A stretch of DNA of 64,000 nt from Oceanobacillus sojae (GTDB taxonomy: Bacteria > Bacillota > Bacilli > Bacillales > Amphibacillaceae), in the NCBI RefSeq assembly GCF_900162665.1, contig NZ_LT727812.1, forward strand, positions 979,632-1,043,631, written 5' to 3'. Below the pieces are notes generated by a model, which did no database searches, was not told the origin of the DNA, and saw nothing but the letters and a program-made list of their open reading frames with translations. This document shows positions 47,573 through 57,882 of this stretch, piece by piece. Within the stretch, counting starts at the first letter, position 1. Each line of letters starts with the position of its first letter. Made by a program: the position numbers and the translations under genes.

Positions 47573-49816
47573 TTACTCCTTTGTTATTGGGGCAAATTTT
47601 GCAAGAAGACGCTTGATACCAACTGGTGCCGGAAATGCTACATCCAGTTCCATCTTATCCCCTTCACCTTGGACTCTCACAACCGTACCTGTTCCCCATT
47701 TTTTATGGACTGCTTTTTCACCGACTGCCCAGTCTTTCGATTCTGCACCGCTGGATTTAGGCCCTTGAATCTTCTCAGCACGTCTTTTGGGAGGAGCTTC
47801 CTGCTTCTGCTTCATACCAAAGCTGTTTCGCAAGCTGCTGCCTCCGCCAAATGGAGATTTTTGAGCCGCTTCTCTTCCTTCCAATAATTCCTCAGGGATT
47901 TCATCAATAAAACGGCTGATCGGGTTCATGTTGGTGCGTCCATATAATGTACGCATTTGTGCATGAGTCAGGTAGAGCTCCTGCTCCGCTCTGGTAATGC
48001 CGACATAAGCAAGACGGCGCTCTTCCTCCATCTCTTCCTCATCAAACATAGAACGGCTATGCGGAAAGACGTTCTCTTCCATTCCTATTAAGAAAACAAC
48101 AGGGAATTCTAATCCTTTTGCTGCATGCAGTGTCATCATGGTAATTTTTTGAGAGTGATCAGGGTCTTCTTCATCGACACGATCAATATCCGCAATCAAT
48201 GCCAAATCTGTTAAAAAGGCAATGAGTGTTTTATCTTCATTTGCTTTTTCAAATTCCTGGGTAACGGTTTTAAACTCTTCTAAGTTCTCTAATCTCGATT
48301 GTGCCTCAATAGAACGTTCATTGTTCAGCATTTCCTCGTAGCCTGTCCGCTCCAACACAGCTCCCACCATGTCCGTTGCAGTTAAAAATTCCTGCTGCTG
48401 TGTGAGAGAACGGATAAGGTCCTGAAATCCTGCTAATGCGTTGGCAGCCTTTTTCGAAACACCTGTGAAATCGACTTCCTTCACTGCTTCATAGAGGGAA
48501 ATATCATGCTCTGCAGCATATGCCTGCAGACGTTCAATCGATGTTTTCCCAATTCCTCTTTTCGGTTCATTCACTACACGCTGAAAGCTGATATCATCAT
48601 CTGGATTCGTGATTAATCTTAAATAAGCAATCATATCTTTAATTTCTTTACGGTCATAGAATTTCGTGCCGCCGATCATCTGATAGCTTATAGCCGATTT
48701 TACAAAGGTGTCCTCTATTGCACGGGATTGTGCATTGGTACGATACAAAATCGCAATATCACTTGGCTGATATTTTCCGCCTTGGGTTAATTGCTGAATC
48801 ATATCTGCAATATATAAGGCTTCTTCCTGCTCAGTTGCTCCTTTATAATAGGATATCTTCTTTCCGTCATCATTATCCGTCCAAAGATTTTTCGGCTTAC
48901 GGCCGGAATTATTTCCAATGACTTTGTTCGCAGCCTGTAAAATAGACTTGGTAGAACGGTAATTTTGTTCCAGCATCACTGTTTTTACAGAAGGATAGTC
49001 TTTTTCAAAGGACAGGATATTCGTAATATCAGCCCCGCGCCAACGATAAATAGACTGGTCCGAGTCACCGACAACACATAAATTTTGATACTTTTCGGCA
49101 AGCTGCTTTACCAGATAGTATTGTGCATGGTTCGTATCCTGATACTCATCCACATGAATATATTGGAACCGCCTCTGGTAATATTCCAAAACCTCCGGTA
49201 CACGATCGAATAAATGGATTGTTTGCATAATCAGATCATCAAAATCCAAGGATTGATTTTTCCGCAGCATCTTTTGATAGCCTTCATAGACCTGCGACAC
49301 CTGCCGGTCATAGAAATTACCGGCATTTTTCGCGAACGCTTCTTCCGTAATCAGTTCATTTTTTGCTGTACTGATTTGTCCAAGCATCGCCCGGGGATCA
49401 AATTTCTTTGGATCAATATTTAAATTTTTAAGAACTTGCTTTATCACAGATAATTGGTCTCCACTATCCAGAATAGAAAAATTAGAAGAATATCCAATCC
49501 GGTCAATATCCCGGCGTAAAATCCGCACACACATCGAGTGGAAGGTAGAAACCCACATGTATTGCCCTTGAGGACCGACCAGTTTTGCTACACGTTCTTT
49601 CATTTCTCTCGCTGCCTTATTGGTAAAGGTAATCGCGAGTATATTACGTGGAGCTACTTCCTTCTCTCCCATTAAATAAGCAATCCGGTGTGTTAACACG
49701 CGTGTTTTTCCACTGCCTGCCCCTGCCATAATTAAGAGCGGCCCTTCTGTATGCCGTACAGCCTTCTGCTGCTCCGGGTTTAATGTATTTATCATCGCTT
49801 CAAGCGTTTGCTCCAT
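47573..49816 (-). CDS. pcrA: ATP-dependent DNA helicase PcrA
   Basis: 747 residues, superfamily 1A. Walker [12 protein letters not shown] near 32-42, motif II ([12 protein letters not shown]), motif III ([14 protein letters not shown]), motif IV (LEQNYRST) and motif VI ([13 protein letters not shown]). The C-terminal Tudor-like tail ([20 protein letters not shown]) contacts RNA polymerase in the family. It acts in repair and in clearing RecA and transcription conflicts. Same operon as pcrB and ligA. Confidence 0.97.
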   Translation of the reverse strand: MEQTLEAMINTLNPEQQKAVRHTEGPLLIMAGAGSGKTRVLTHRIAYLMGEKEVAPRNILAITFTNKAAREMKERVAKLVGPQGQYMWVSTFHSMCVRILRRDIDRIGYSSNFSILDSGDQLSVIKQVLKNLNIDPKKFDPRAMLGQISTAKNELITEEAFAKNAGNFYDRQVSQVYEGYQKMLRKNQSLDFDDLIMQTIHLFDRVPEVLEYYQRRFQYIHVDEYQDTNHAQYYLVKQLAEKYQNLCVVGDSDQSIYRWRGADITNILSFEKDYPSVKTVMLEQNYRSTKSILQAANKVIGNNSGRKPKNLWTDNDDGKKISYYKGATEQEEALYIADMIQQLTQGGKYQPSDIAILYRTNAQSRAIEDTFVKSAISYQMIGGTKFYDRKEIKDMIAYLRLITNPDDDISFQRVVNEPKRGIGKTSIERLQAYAAEHDISLYEAVKEVDFTGVSKKAANALAGFQDLIRSLTQQQEFLTATDMVGAVLERTGYEEMLNNERSIEAQSRLENLEEFKTVTQEFEKANEDKTLIAFLTDLALIADIDRVDEEDPDHSQKITMMTLHAAKGLEFPVVFLIGMEENVFPHSRSMFDEEEMEEERRLAYVGITRAEQELYLTHAQMRTLYGRTNMNPISRFIDEIPEELLEGREAAQKSPFGGGSSLRNSFGMKQKQEAPPKRRAEKIQGPKSSGAESKDWAVGEKAVHKKWGTGTVVRVQGEGDKMELDVAFPAPVGIKRLLAKFAPITKE

Positions 49817-49837
49817 GTTACATCTTCCTTCCTGAGC

Positions 49838-50524
49838 TTATTCTCCTTTAACAGCGTCTACTGTCTTGAGCGCTTGTTTTAAATTTGTATAAATGCTGTT
49901 TCCAACAATAATTGCATCGGCATGTTTATTCATCTTTTTGGCCTGCTCGGAAGTCTCAATACCGCCGCCGTAGAAAAGCTTTGTCTTATCAAGCTCTGCT
50001 TTCACCTCAGAGACGAGCTCCGGATCACCATATGTGCCACTGTATTCCACATAAAAAATTGGCAGATGAAAAACATTCTCTGCCATATAAGCGTATGCTT
50101 TCACATCATCTGTTTCCGGCAGTTCACAATTCGTATGCTGGAAGGCTTTTGCTTCCGGGTTTAAAATGCAATAACCTTCAAAGTATACCTCACTATACTC
50201 CATCATGTCGATATATTCTTTGATCGCTTTCTGTTGAATATCCATCACATATTTTTTCTCTTTCGAATTCAGCACCATAGGTACAAAATAGTAATCAAAT
50301 CCCGGTGTTAACGCTTCTTCATTAGAGATTTCCAAAACAACCGGAACCGTGTGGGCTCTGCGTATTCTTGACAATAAATCCAGAACACCATCCAATGTGA
50401 CATTATCTGTTCCGCCGACAATAATTGCATCCGTCCCTGATTCACATACTTTATCTAAGTCATCATCAGATATTTCCTTTGCCGGATCTAATTTAAACAT
50501 ATGTTTCCATTCATTTATATTCAT
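49838..50524 (-). CDS. pcrB: Heptaprenylglyceryl phosphate synthase
   Basis: 228 residues, TIM-barrel GGGP-synthase family: HMFKLDPAKEISDDDL, ALDAIIVGGT-like TDAIIVGGTDNVTLDG, YVEYSGTYGDPELV and FYGGGIETSEQAKKM. In Bacillus it joins heptaprenyl diphosphate to glycerol-1-phosphate for an unusual lipid. First gene of pcrB-pcrA-ligA-camS. Directly upstream is a scar of truncated genes. Confidence 0.94.
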   Translation of the reverse strand: MNINEWKHMFKLDPAKEISDDDLDKVCESGTDAIIVGGTDNVTLDGVLDLLSRIRRAHTVPVVLEISNEEALTPGFDYYFVPMVLNSKEKKYVMDIQQKAIKEYIDMMEYSEVYFEGYCILNPEAKAFQHTNCELPETDDVKAYAYMAENVFHLPIFYVEYSGTYGDPELVSEVKAELDKTKLFYGGGIETSEQAKKMNKHADAIIVGNSIYTNLKQALKTVDAVKGE

Positions 50525-50619
50525 ATTAGTTACTGATCCTCCATTATTACATTCGTTTCTTCATTATAACAAAAATCGGCAAATTGTTAGAACGGATAAG
50601 GTAAAGATTTATACTTCTT

Positions 50620-50889
50620 TTATATAGAACTATTTTGTTCGATAAATGTTCTCACTTTCGGAACGGGTAATTCTGTCTTGGTGTTCAAACAGTTTAGAAT
50701 GGATACTTCTTTTTTTAACATAGAACTAAATAATTTTCCCTTAGTCCTTTTAAGCGCAAAAATTCCCTGGTCACTTTCAATTATCCCTAAATTAGATGTA
50801 TAGCCTTGGCGTGGAAATCGTATAGATATTATCCTTTTTAAGTATTCTTTCATCTCGATTGGAATTTCATCCAATTGTATTGGCGGCAA
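50620..50889 (-). pseudogene. N-terminal fragment of an aminoglycoside-phosphotransferase-like protein
   Basis: About 89 codons. SD GGGAGGAG precedes TTG 50889. The product contains GYTSNLGIIESDQGIFALKR, KEVSILNCLNT and LPVPKVRTFIEQ, the N-lobe of APH/choline-kinase-like proteins (glycine loop, Lys in ALKR, and the Glu of the next helix). The catalytic HGDxxxxN and DFD of the C-lobe are missing because the frame stops after FIEQNSSI. It is a truncated gene. Confidence 0.6.
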
Positions 50890-50922
50890 TGTTTTCTCCT
50901 CCCTCAATAAGGTTTTTTATAT

Positions 50923-51114
50923 TTATGCTTTAAAGCAGGGCAATTTATAAATAATGTGATCTGCCAGTTTCAATAACATGTAGGATAATGGCTTTATCAG
51001 TTGTTTGAGTACAGGACTGTCGACAGTTTTTAAAACGATACGATATAATTGTTGTTCACCAATACGAACGTTTGATCTTGTATTGATTATATAAAGAAAT
51101 AGGATAATTATCAA
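50923..51114 (-). pseudogene. Unrecognised C-terminal gene fragment
   Basis: The minus frame ends in SPVLKQLIKPLSYMLLKLAD and YKLPCFKA, then a stop just before the SD of the APH-like fragment. The amino-acid mix looks like coding sequence, but the first part (MIIILFLYIINTR) does not and no SD is present. I do not recognise it. It may be the tail of a gene cut by the same event that left the IS91 remnant. Confidence 0.3.
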
Positions 51115-51227
51115 ATATCAGCATCCCTGATAGCTAAGCCTTATTTAAAATAAAACTTAATCATATATAACATAATAACCCAAAAATTGCAGAGATCTTT
51201 GAACAATCTTTTAAAGCACGTGTTAAG

Positions 51228-51258
51228 AAAGAACCGGGCAAAACCCGCCCGGTTCTTT
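51228..51258. terminator. Perfect GC-rich hairpin at the end of the IS91-type remnant
   Basis: AAAGAACCGGGC (51228-51239) and GCCCGGTTCTTT (51247-51258) around a 7-base loop. It lies 40 bases past the transposase stop. IS91-family ends carry such hairpins, so it may be the terminal element rather than a plain terminator. The loop reads AAAACCC. Confidence 0.65.
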
Positions 51259-51298
51259 CTATCTAAACTAGAGCACATCTGATAATTTGTATTCTTCT

Positions 51299-52139
51299 CT
51301 ATGTTTGATGGCGCAATGTTTTCTTGATTTTCACGATCCAGCGTCTTGTCTCTTTTTGCCATGCACTTAACAGCTTTCTACTTAACTTCTTACTTCTTCT
51401 CAAATACATCCCATAGCGGTGAATCATTTTGAATTGCTCATCCGGAATATGACGGATCAAACGGCTGATAAATTCTTCCGCCGTTACCGTTTCACGTTTC
51501 TCTTTCCCATCTACTTTATCTATGTAGTTAAAAGTCACATACTGACCATCATATTCCTCGATCCGATTGACTCCAATCACTGGTCGACGAATATAACGTC
51601 CAATATAGCTCAGTTGATCTTTTATCTTTCCTTTTTGTTTTGGCACAAACACATAGAAGCCTTCTCCATTATTGGAAAATGCCTTTTGTAATCTCGGTTG
51701 GATCCTTTTCTTCTCCTCTTTTGTTACGTGTTTCCGAATAAACTTTAATACGACTGTCTGCCATTGTTTTCGAAGCATTTCAAACGGGATATAGTCATAC
51801 GCTTTCCACTCTCCTTTTTTCGTCACTCCTCCCATACTCACTAACATATGCACATGCGGCTTAAAATTCACTTTCTCTCCAAAGGTATGCAATCCCGCGA
51901 TGCCGCAAAAATATCTCACGCAAATGTTCATCCATCATAAAAATCACATAACGATGGTTCACCTGCAAGACTCCTTCCGTTATCAGACGACTCCATTCTT
52001 CACTTTCTCCAACAAAACAGGTCGTACAACAACGACCTTTACATCGAAAGGGCACATGCCTAACATCCTGACATCCTTCACAAACAAAGAGTTTGAATCC
52101 TGTTATTGGGTTCCTATAGTCTCGAATACTGGGGTAGCG
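51299..52139 (-). pseudogene. IS91-family (HUH) transposase remnant
   Basis: From 52139 the first frame gives YPSIRDYRNPITGFKLFVCE and the zinc-binding cysteines (VCEGCQDVRHVPFRCKGRCC), then VNHRYVIFMMDEHLREIF. Near 51905 the frame changes and a second frame gives GIAGLHTFGEKVNFKPHVHM with the HxH metal pair, and SYIGRYIRRPVIGVNRI with the family tyrosine. Residues between REIF and GIAGLHTFG are missing compared with intact members, and a TAG precedes the first frame. It is dead: N-terminal loss, internal deletion and frameshift. Confidence 0.78.
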
Positions 52140-52174
52140 CTATTTTTATATACTTTCTTATCTTTTAAAAAAAA

Positions 52175-52208
52175 CTGTTACACAACCATATATCTGATTG
52201 TGCAACAG
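52175..52208 (-). terminator. Terminator of ridA
   Basis: On the minus strand CTGTTGCACAA (52198-52208) pairs with TTGTGTAACAG (52175-52185) with one wobble, followed by TTTTTTTT. Confidence 0.8.
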
Positions 52209-52225
52209 CCTCTTTTACATTGATA

Positions 52226-52600
52226 CTATTTTTTTGCAATCATTTCAATTTCTACTTCAGCACCGAGTGGTAACGCAAGCACTGCTATACAAGTTCTTGC
52301 AGGAAATGGTGCTGTAAATTGCTTTTCATATACTTCATTCATTACAGCAAAATCATCCATGTTTGTTAGATAAACATTTACTTTTATCACATCATCCGAG
52401 ATAAGATTAGCTTCTTTCATTACTTCAAACAAATTATCAAAACACTGTTGCGTCTGAGCAGCAATATCACCAGTCATATCCCGGGCATCCGGTGCATTTT
52501 TGGCTGTTTGACCAGAAAAATAAATATAATCACCTGTATCGACAGCGTGTGAATAGGGACCTGAGACTTGAGCGAATTCCGCATTGTATGTTTTTCTCAT
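52226..52600 (-). CDS. ridA: RidA family enamine/imine deaminase
   Basis: 124 residues from ATG 52600 (AAGGAG 11-12 bases before). RidA signature: GPYSHAVDTGDYIYFSGQT near the start, then NVYLTNMDDFAVMNEVYEKQF and FPARTCIAVLALPLGAEVEI, with the Arg that binds the substrate carboxylate in PARTC. It hydrolyses reactive 2-aminoacrylate-type enamines. In B. subtilis a ridA-like gene (yabJ) is near purR. Here it lies beside yerC. Confidence 0.9.
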   Translation of the reverse strand: MRKTYNAEFAQVSGPYSHAVDTGDYIYFSGQTAKNAPDARDMTGDIAAQTQQCFDNLFEVMKEANLISDDVIKVNVYLTNMDDFAVMNEVYEKQFTAPFPARTCIAVLALPLGAEVEIEMIAKK

Positions 52601-52734
52601 TAGATGCAACTCTCCTTTTTTCCGATGTATTTAACACTATCCAAACTAGTTATGAAAAGAGAAATCCAGTCCAATTCACTTACTGAAATTGGTTCAGACT
52701 TCTCCTTGGAATATGGAATATCCATGCTCAGGTT

Positions 52735-53037
52735 TTAATCTTCGTCATTTACATCCAGTCTTCCCAAAACAAGATTATAACCATCGCTTCCATAGTTAAT
52801 ACAGCGTCTTACCCGGGAAATCGTTGCGGTCGATGCTTTTGTTTCCTGTTCTATCGCACTGTACGTTTTTCCTTCTGTCAGCATTTTTGCTACCTGTAGC
52901 CGCTGCGATAAGGATTGTATCTCTGACATCGTTGCAATATCATCAAAAAACTGATAGCACTCTTCACGCGTATCTAATGACAAAATGGCATCAAATAATT
53001 GATCAAGCTGCTCTCCTCGTAACCTGTCTATTTGCAT
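52735..53037 (-). CDS. yerC: YerC/YecD TrpR-like protein
   Basis: 100 residues. The TrpR-like HTH (SLSQRLQVAKMLTEGKTYSA, then KASTATISRVRRCINYG) and the conserved start QIDRLRGEQLDQLF identify YerC. It is close to the purine and adenine deaminase genes in many Bacillus species. Its target is unknown. Its SD is in the A-rich upstream sequence. Confidence 0.9.
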   Translation of the reverse strand: MQIDRLRGEQLDQLFDAILSLDTREECYQFFDDIATMSEIQSLSQRLQVAKMLTEGKTYSAIEQETKASTATISRVRRCINYGSDGYNLVLGRLDVNDED

Positions 53038-53162
53038 TTCTTTTCCCCCTTATTTTCTCCTACCCTCTTTTAAGGTCGTTTCTAAAAGAAGGATAGGGAT
53101 AGATTTTATCCATAACTAAAGTGATATCACTATAAATAATTTCATCAAAACAACTTACAATC

Positions 53163-54890
53163 TTATCGCATGGTGGCCGGAATAACAATCTCTCTCATTT
53201 TCACATCGAGTAATCCCTGCTGTGTAATACGAAAGAAAGGTAAATGAAATGCCGAAAGAAATAATAAGCTGTAAATCGGGTCTTGATAAGCATACCCATA
53301 CTCTGTAAGTACTTTCTTTATTTTCTCATTCATTTCAATTAATTCTTCCATCTTATTATCCGGCATAACGCCTCCAAGTGGGAGCGGCATTTCCGCTAAA
53401 ATTTCACCCTGGTCTGCCAGTACAATGCCTCCGCCTAATGCTTTCATCCGTTGTGTGGCTTTAGCAATATCTTTTTTAGAATTACCAATAAGGATAATAT
53501 CTCCTGTTGCAGAATAGCTGCTGGCTAATGCACCGAGTTTTGGCGCAAAACCACGGATAATTGTATTTACACGCCACTCACCTTTTTTATCAATTAATGT
53601 AATAAACTGCTCCTGCTTTTCAGAAGAAATTTCTTCCGCACTGACATCGGAAACGATACTATAAGGCTTGATAATCACATCATTAACCATATCCATACCT
53701 ATCGGGCTGGAAAACTGCAAATCCTCTTCTGTCAGCTCCCAGTCAAGTTCAAGTGGTGTAATATCATATTTTTCCCAATCAATAACCGATGGAAAAGAAA
53801 TATCTTTCCCGTTCTTTTTTATCCATTTCCCCTTGCCGATAACACTCTCAGGATGCGGGTTTTGTTTATCCATTAAAATATTCAGGTGAGCTACCCGTCC
53901 CGGCGCGATGCTTCCGAACTCTTCTTCCATATTAAAATGTCTGGCAGGATGATAGCTTGCCATCCGATAAGCAGTCTCTGCAGGCAGGCCTTTTTCAATT
54001 GCTTTTTCAATACAAACGTTAATCATGCCATCCTTCATAAAGGCAGGCGTCGGTCCATCCATTGTAAAACTAATATTATCAAATTGCGTTAATCCTTTTT
54101 CCAGTAGTCCTTCGATAATATCAGGTAAATCTGGACGGATCGGTGAATAACGGAGGCTGACACGATAGCCAAGCTCCAGTCTTTTTAAAACATCCTCTGC
54201 AGTCATAGATTCATGATCACTGGTGATTCCCAAAAGCTTCATTTTAGTTAAAGTACGGGAGGATGCCCCGGGTAAATGGCCTTCTATCGGCTTCCCAAGC
54301 TTCTTCATCTCCTGAATCCAGTAAAGTAAACGGTCCCCTCCTGTTAATAAGCTTGGCCAGTCGGTTAGCTCTCCTCCCTGAATTACCAGCGGATTCTCCG
54401 CCCAATCCAACACATCTTTCGTATTAAAAATATGTTTATCCTTTAGTGTTGTCTGGCCGTCAAACCGATTCCACCAGAACATACTTACTGGTAAATTAGA
54501 GAAAGCATTTATCATAGAGAACGTTTTCTTTTTATTGAGAAGCAAATACCATGTCAGATTGTCATTCACTAGCGTTGTTGTCCCGGTTTTCGCAGCATAC
54601 ATTGCCGTTACTTCCGGATTCGCAGCTTGAAAAGGATGTGAATGCGGCTCAATGTATCCTGGTACAACAAATTTCCCACGGCAATCATAATACTCTGTTT
54701 CTGTGGTTTCTTCCGGTAATTTTTCACCAACATATATAATTCGATCCTCATAAATCCAAATGTTTGCCTCTACCCATTGATTTGTATATACATTTAAATA
54801 GGTTGTATTGGTTAAGACAATACTTGGCGCAACCGACCCGTCAATCACTCTTATATGCTGTCGTAATTCTCGATTTCTCCATAATGTCAT
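53163..54890 (-). CDS. yerA: Adenine deaminase-like amidohydrolase (YerA)
   Basis: 575 residues from ATG 54890 with GGAGAG 7 bases upstream. The metal site HxH is in VVPGYIEPHSHPFQAANP, and later ligands are in the usual places (PIEGHLPGAS; TSDHESMTAED). The C-terminal adenine deaminase domain (about 410-575) has SSYSATGDIILIGNSKKDIA and GGIVLADQGEILAEMPLPLG. The B. subtilis homologue YerA resembles AdeC; substrate may be adenine. It stands next to yerC as in the model species. Confidence 0.9.
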   Translation of the reverse strand: MTLWRNRELRQHIRVIDGSVAPSIVLTNTTYLNVYTNQWVEANIWIYEDRIIYVGEKLPEETTETEYYDCRGKFVVPGYIEPHSHPFQAANPEVTAMYAAKTGTTTLVNDNLTWYLLLNKKKTFSMINAFSNLPVSMFWWNRFDGQTTLKDKHIFNTKDVLDWAENPLVIQGGELTDWPSLLTGGDRLLYWIQEMKKLGKPIEGHLPGASSRTLTKMKLLGITSDHESMTAEDVLKRLELGYRVSLRYSPIRPDLPDIIEGLLEKGLTQFDNISFTMDGPTPAFMKDGMINVCIEKAIEKGLPAETAYRMASYHPARHFNMEEEFGSIAPGRVAHLNILMDKQNPHPESVIGKGKWIKKNGKDISFPSVIDWEKYDITPLELDWELTEEDLQFSSPIGMDMVNDVIIKPYSIVSDVSAEEISSEKQEQFITLIDKKGEWRVNTIIRGFAPKLGALASSYSATGDIILIGNSKKDIAKATQRMKALGGGIVLADQGEILAEMPLPLGGVMPDNKMEELIEMNEKIKKVLTEYGYAYQDPIYSLLFLSAFHLPFFRITQQGLLDVKMREIVIPATMR

Positions 54891-54984
54891 TAAGCAACTC
54901 TCCACTATTTGTCATTTTCTTTATTTTATCACATTGCAGTACTTTAATATAGTAAAGTTGCTTTCCTATCCTTGAACTAAAAAA

Positions 54985-55018
54985 AGCCGCGCCTCTATAC
55001 ACCTATAGAAGCACGGCT
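54985..55018 (-). terminator. Terminator of the TRAP/CoA-transferase operon
   Basis: AGCCGTGCTTCTAT (minus, 55005-55018) pairs with ATAGAGGCGCGGCT (54985-54998), followed by a run of seven T's. Confidence 0.8.
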
Positions 55019-55050
55019 GTCTGAATTCACTTTTAAAATACACTTTTCTG

Positions 55051-56325
55051 TTATTGCACATTCTCCACTAAATAGGTTGCTATTTGCGGGAAGAAGGATA
55101 AAAGCAGGATAAATAAAACCATGATCACAGCATAAGGGATGACCCCTTTAACAATTTCAGAAATGGTATTCCTTTTATCCAGTCCTTTTAAAACAAAGAG
55201 GTTTAACCCTACTGGCGGTGAAATTAATGCTAATTCCATATTGATTACCATAATAACCGCAAACCATATTGGATCGAAGCCAAGAGCAGTGATAATAGGG
55301 AATAAAATTGGTACGGTAATAACCAGAATAGAAATTGTCTCCAAGAACATTCCTAAAATAAGTAATACGATATTAATCAGAATAAAAATAACCCACGGCG
55401 ATACATCTAAGGAAATAGCTGTCTCCGTAATTGCTTGCGGAATTTGTAAAATCGTCAGGATAAATCCGAGTAACATCGCACCAATGATAATAAACAGAAT
55501 CATTGCATTTGTCTTCACAGTAGATAAGATAATCAGCTTTAAATTATCTACTGTCAGGTTGCGATACACCAGCAATGCAATCAGAAAGGCAAGAACTACC
55601 CCTATTGCCGCAGCTTCTGTCGGGGTAAATATCCCCGAATAAATTCCTCCGATAATTACAATCGGCAGCAGCAGCCCCCAAATTGCTTTTTTGGAAGCTT
55701 CCCATCTCTCTGTCCATGTAGCAGGTTCTTCTTTAATATGCCGCATTTGAATAGAAGAAAAAATCATAAAAATCAATGTCAATATAATTCCTGGTACAAC
55801 TCCGGCAATAAATAATTTACCTACAGATACACCGGTAAGCGATCCATATAAAATCATTGGTACACTTGGCGGAATAAGAATGCCTAAAGTTCCTCCAGCT
55901 GCTAACAGCCCAAGCACATACCTTTTTTTATATCCACGGCGAACCATTTCCGGAAGCGCGACAGCTCCGACTGTTACCGCTGTCGCAACACTGGATCCGG
56001 AGATTGCTGAGAAAATCGTACAACAGAAGATCGTTGCTATCGCTAAGCCTCCGGGAAAATGTCTGAACCATCTGCTTGCCATCTCATATAAATCTCTGCC
56101 GACCCCGCTGACAACGAGTATTTGGCTCATCAGTACATACATTGGTAAAGCTGTCAGGGTAAAGTCATCCAATGATTTATAGGCGATAATCGGAATTTGT
56201 GCAAAAGCAAAACTGCCGCCATTAAAGAAATACATCCCAAGTACAGCCAGCAGCCCTAAAGAAAAAGCTACGGGAAGACCAATAAGCAACAGTGTCGCTA
56301 AACCTCCTGCAAAGAATATATTCAT
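55051..56325 (-). CDS. dctM: TRAP transporter large permease (DctM)
   Basis: 424 residues with about twelve hydrophobic helices and the DctM pattern: ALPMYVLMSQILVVSGVGRD, CTIFSAISGSSVATAVTVGA and GGTLGILIPPSVPMILYGSL. It is the channel subunit of a sodium-driven TRAP system for organic acids. Overlaps dctQ by 4 bases (ATGA). Last gene in the operon. Confidence 0.94.
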   Translation of the reverse strand: MNIFFAGGLATLLLIGLPVAFSLGLLAVLGMYFFNGGSFAFAQIPIIAYKSLDDFTLTALPMYVLMSQILVVSGVGRDLYEMASRWFRHFPGGLAIATIFCCTIFSAISGSSVATAVTVGAVALPEMVRRGYKKRYVLGLLAAGGTLGILIPPSVPMILYGSLTGVSVGKLFIAGVVPGIILTLIFMIFSSIQMRHIKEEPATWTERWEASKKAIWGLLLPIVIIGGIYSGIFTPTEAAAIGVVLAFLIALLVYRNLTVDNLKLIILSTVKTNAMILFIIIGAMLLGFILTILQIPQAITETAISLDVSPWVIFILINIVLLILGMFLETISILVITVPILFPIITALGFDPIWFAVIMVINMELALISPPVGLNLFVLKGLDKRNTISEIVKGVIPYAVIMVLFILLLSFFPQIATYLVENVQ

Positions 56326-56819
56326 AGATGATCTCCCCCTTTATGTACGCCGCCATCTATCAGCTGTAATATAAATGCGATAACCAGCAAAACACCGCCT
56401 ATCGGAATGAAGCTTTCCGGTAAATACATCGGTATCCGCAATAAGGAGGTAGAAGTTACTCCTAATTCAAATGTTTTAAAAACGTGTATGAATCCGTACC
56501 ATGTAAGGATAATACTAAAAATCAAACCAAGTGCATTAGAGATATAAGCTAATACAATACGTGCCTTCTCATTCACTCGGTTAATGATTAAATCCACCGT
56601 GATATGCGAATACATTCTCACTGCATAAGCTGTTCCCAAAAAACAGCTCCCAATAATCGCATAGGTAGATAATTCTGTTGCCCATATGGTCGGCATACTG
56701 AAAAATGCTCTGGACATTACCTCATAGAATGTCATGATAGTCGTCATAAATATTAAAATACCGGACAAATAAGCAGCCCATTTAATCAGTAAATCAGAAA
56801 AATGATATAGTTTATTCAT
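56322..56819 (-). CDS. dctQ: TRAP transporter small permease (DctQ)
   Basis: 165 residues from ATG 56819 with AAGGAG 7 bases before; a longer reading starts in the upstream gap. Four hydrophobic helices, and family motifs MSRAFFSMPTIWATELSTYA and GTAYAVRMYSHITVDLI. It supports DctM. Middle gene of the transporter set. Confidence 0.9.
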   Translation of the reverse strand: MNKLYHFSDLLIKWAAYLSGILIFMTTIMTFYEVMSRAFFSMPTIWATELSTYAIIGSCFLGTAYAVRMYSHITVDLIINRVNEKARIVLAYISNALGLIFSIILTWYGFIHVFKTFELGVTSTSLLRIPMYLPESFIPIGGVLLVIAFILQLIDGGVHKGGDHL

Positions 56820-56850
56820 GATATAACTCCTTTCTAAATATTGAGCAGCT

Positions 56851-57882
56851 TTATTTGCCATCTACCATATCTAATAATTCTTCGCCAACAGCTCCAGCTT
56901 CGTTCCTGAAACTCTCCCAGACCGGCATTGCGGCTTCCTTCCAGACAGGAATATCTTCTTCTGGTACTTCGTATACTTCCATGCCTCTGTCCTTCAGCTC
57001 CTGTAACGTTCTCTCATCTTCCAGCTTTGTCTGATGACGAATCCATTCTTCTGTTTCGCTGGCAGTGTCCTCGATTAATTGTTGTGTTTTTTCCGGTAAT
57101 CCATCCCAAAAATCTTTATTTACTCCAAGAATAAATTCAAAGTAAACATAATTATTCACTGTTAAATAATCGGTCACTTCATCATAATTACGCTGCACCA
57201 TTGCAGTCGTTCCAGATGTTGCACCATCAACCGTTTTTCTTTGCAGCCCCATATAAACTTCTCCGCCTCCCATAAATACAGGAGATGCGCCATAAGCTTG
57301 AATAAATTCAGAAGGAAGTGCTCCCACGCTGCGAATCTTCAGACCTTTAAAATCCTCCGGTGATTCCAATGGGCGCTTATTATTCGCAAATTGGCCAAAG
57401 CCATAGTCAGCAAACATAAGCACCTTCACTCCAACATCCTCCATCTCTGAGCGAAGTATGTCCCCCAGTTCACCATTCAACGCTTCCCCAGCTTCTTCAT
57501 ATGTCTCAAATGCATAAGGAACATCAAATATCCCCATAGACGGTACAGTAGAAGCCCAAATCGTGGATGAATTCATTCCCATTTCTACACCGCCTGTTAA
57601 AAGTGACTGGTTCATATCCTTATCTGTCAACAGCTGTCCATTCGCAAAAACCTGCATATCTATCTGCCCATCTGATTTCTCTTCTATTTTCCTGACAAAT
57701 TCTTCGACACCTTCTGAAATATGGTGACCTGCCGGTAAGTTATATGCTATTCGTATCGTTGCTGGTTCATACTCTGCCCCGCTCGCTTCTGTTTCTTTCG
57801 AAGCCTGATCGTTGTTGCTGCAGGCTGCTAAGAGGCTTCCCGCCATGAGCAGCAAAAAAGAAAGACGGAATAGTTTTTTCAT
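56851..57882 (-). CDS. dctP: TRAP substrate-binding lipoprotein (DctP)
   Basis: 343 residues. The signal ends LLLMAGSLLAACSN, with a lipobox cysteine near residue 21, as expected in a Gram-positive cell. DctP features: IRIAYNLPAGHHISEGVEEF, VGALPSEFIQAYGASPVFMG and VYMGLQRKTVDGATSGT; the Arg in the LKIRSVGALP segment normally binds the ligand carboxylate. It overlaps the lyase gene by 4 bases, linking transport and catabolism. Confidence 0.93.
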   Translation of the reverse strand: MKKLFRLSFLLLMAGSLLAACSNNDQASKETEASGAEYEPATIRIAYNLPAGHHISEGVEEFVRKIEEKSDGQIDMQVFANGQLLTDKDMNQSLLTGGVEMGMNSSTIWASTVPSMGIFDVPYAFETYEEAGEALNGELGDILRSEMEDVGVKVLMFADYGFGQFANNKRPLESPEDFKGLKIRSVGALPSEFIQAYGASPVFMGGGEVYMGLQRKTVDGATSGTTAMVQRNYDEVTDYLTVNNYVYFEFILGVNKDFWDGLPEKTQQLIEDTASETEEWIRHQTKLEDERTLQELKDRGMEVYEVPEEDIPVWKEAAMPVWESFRNEAGAVGEELLDMVDGK

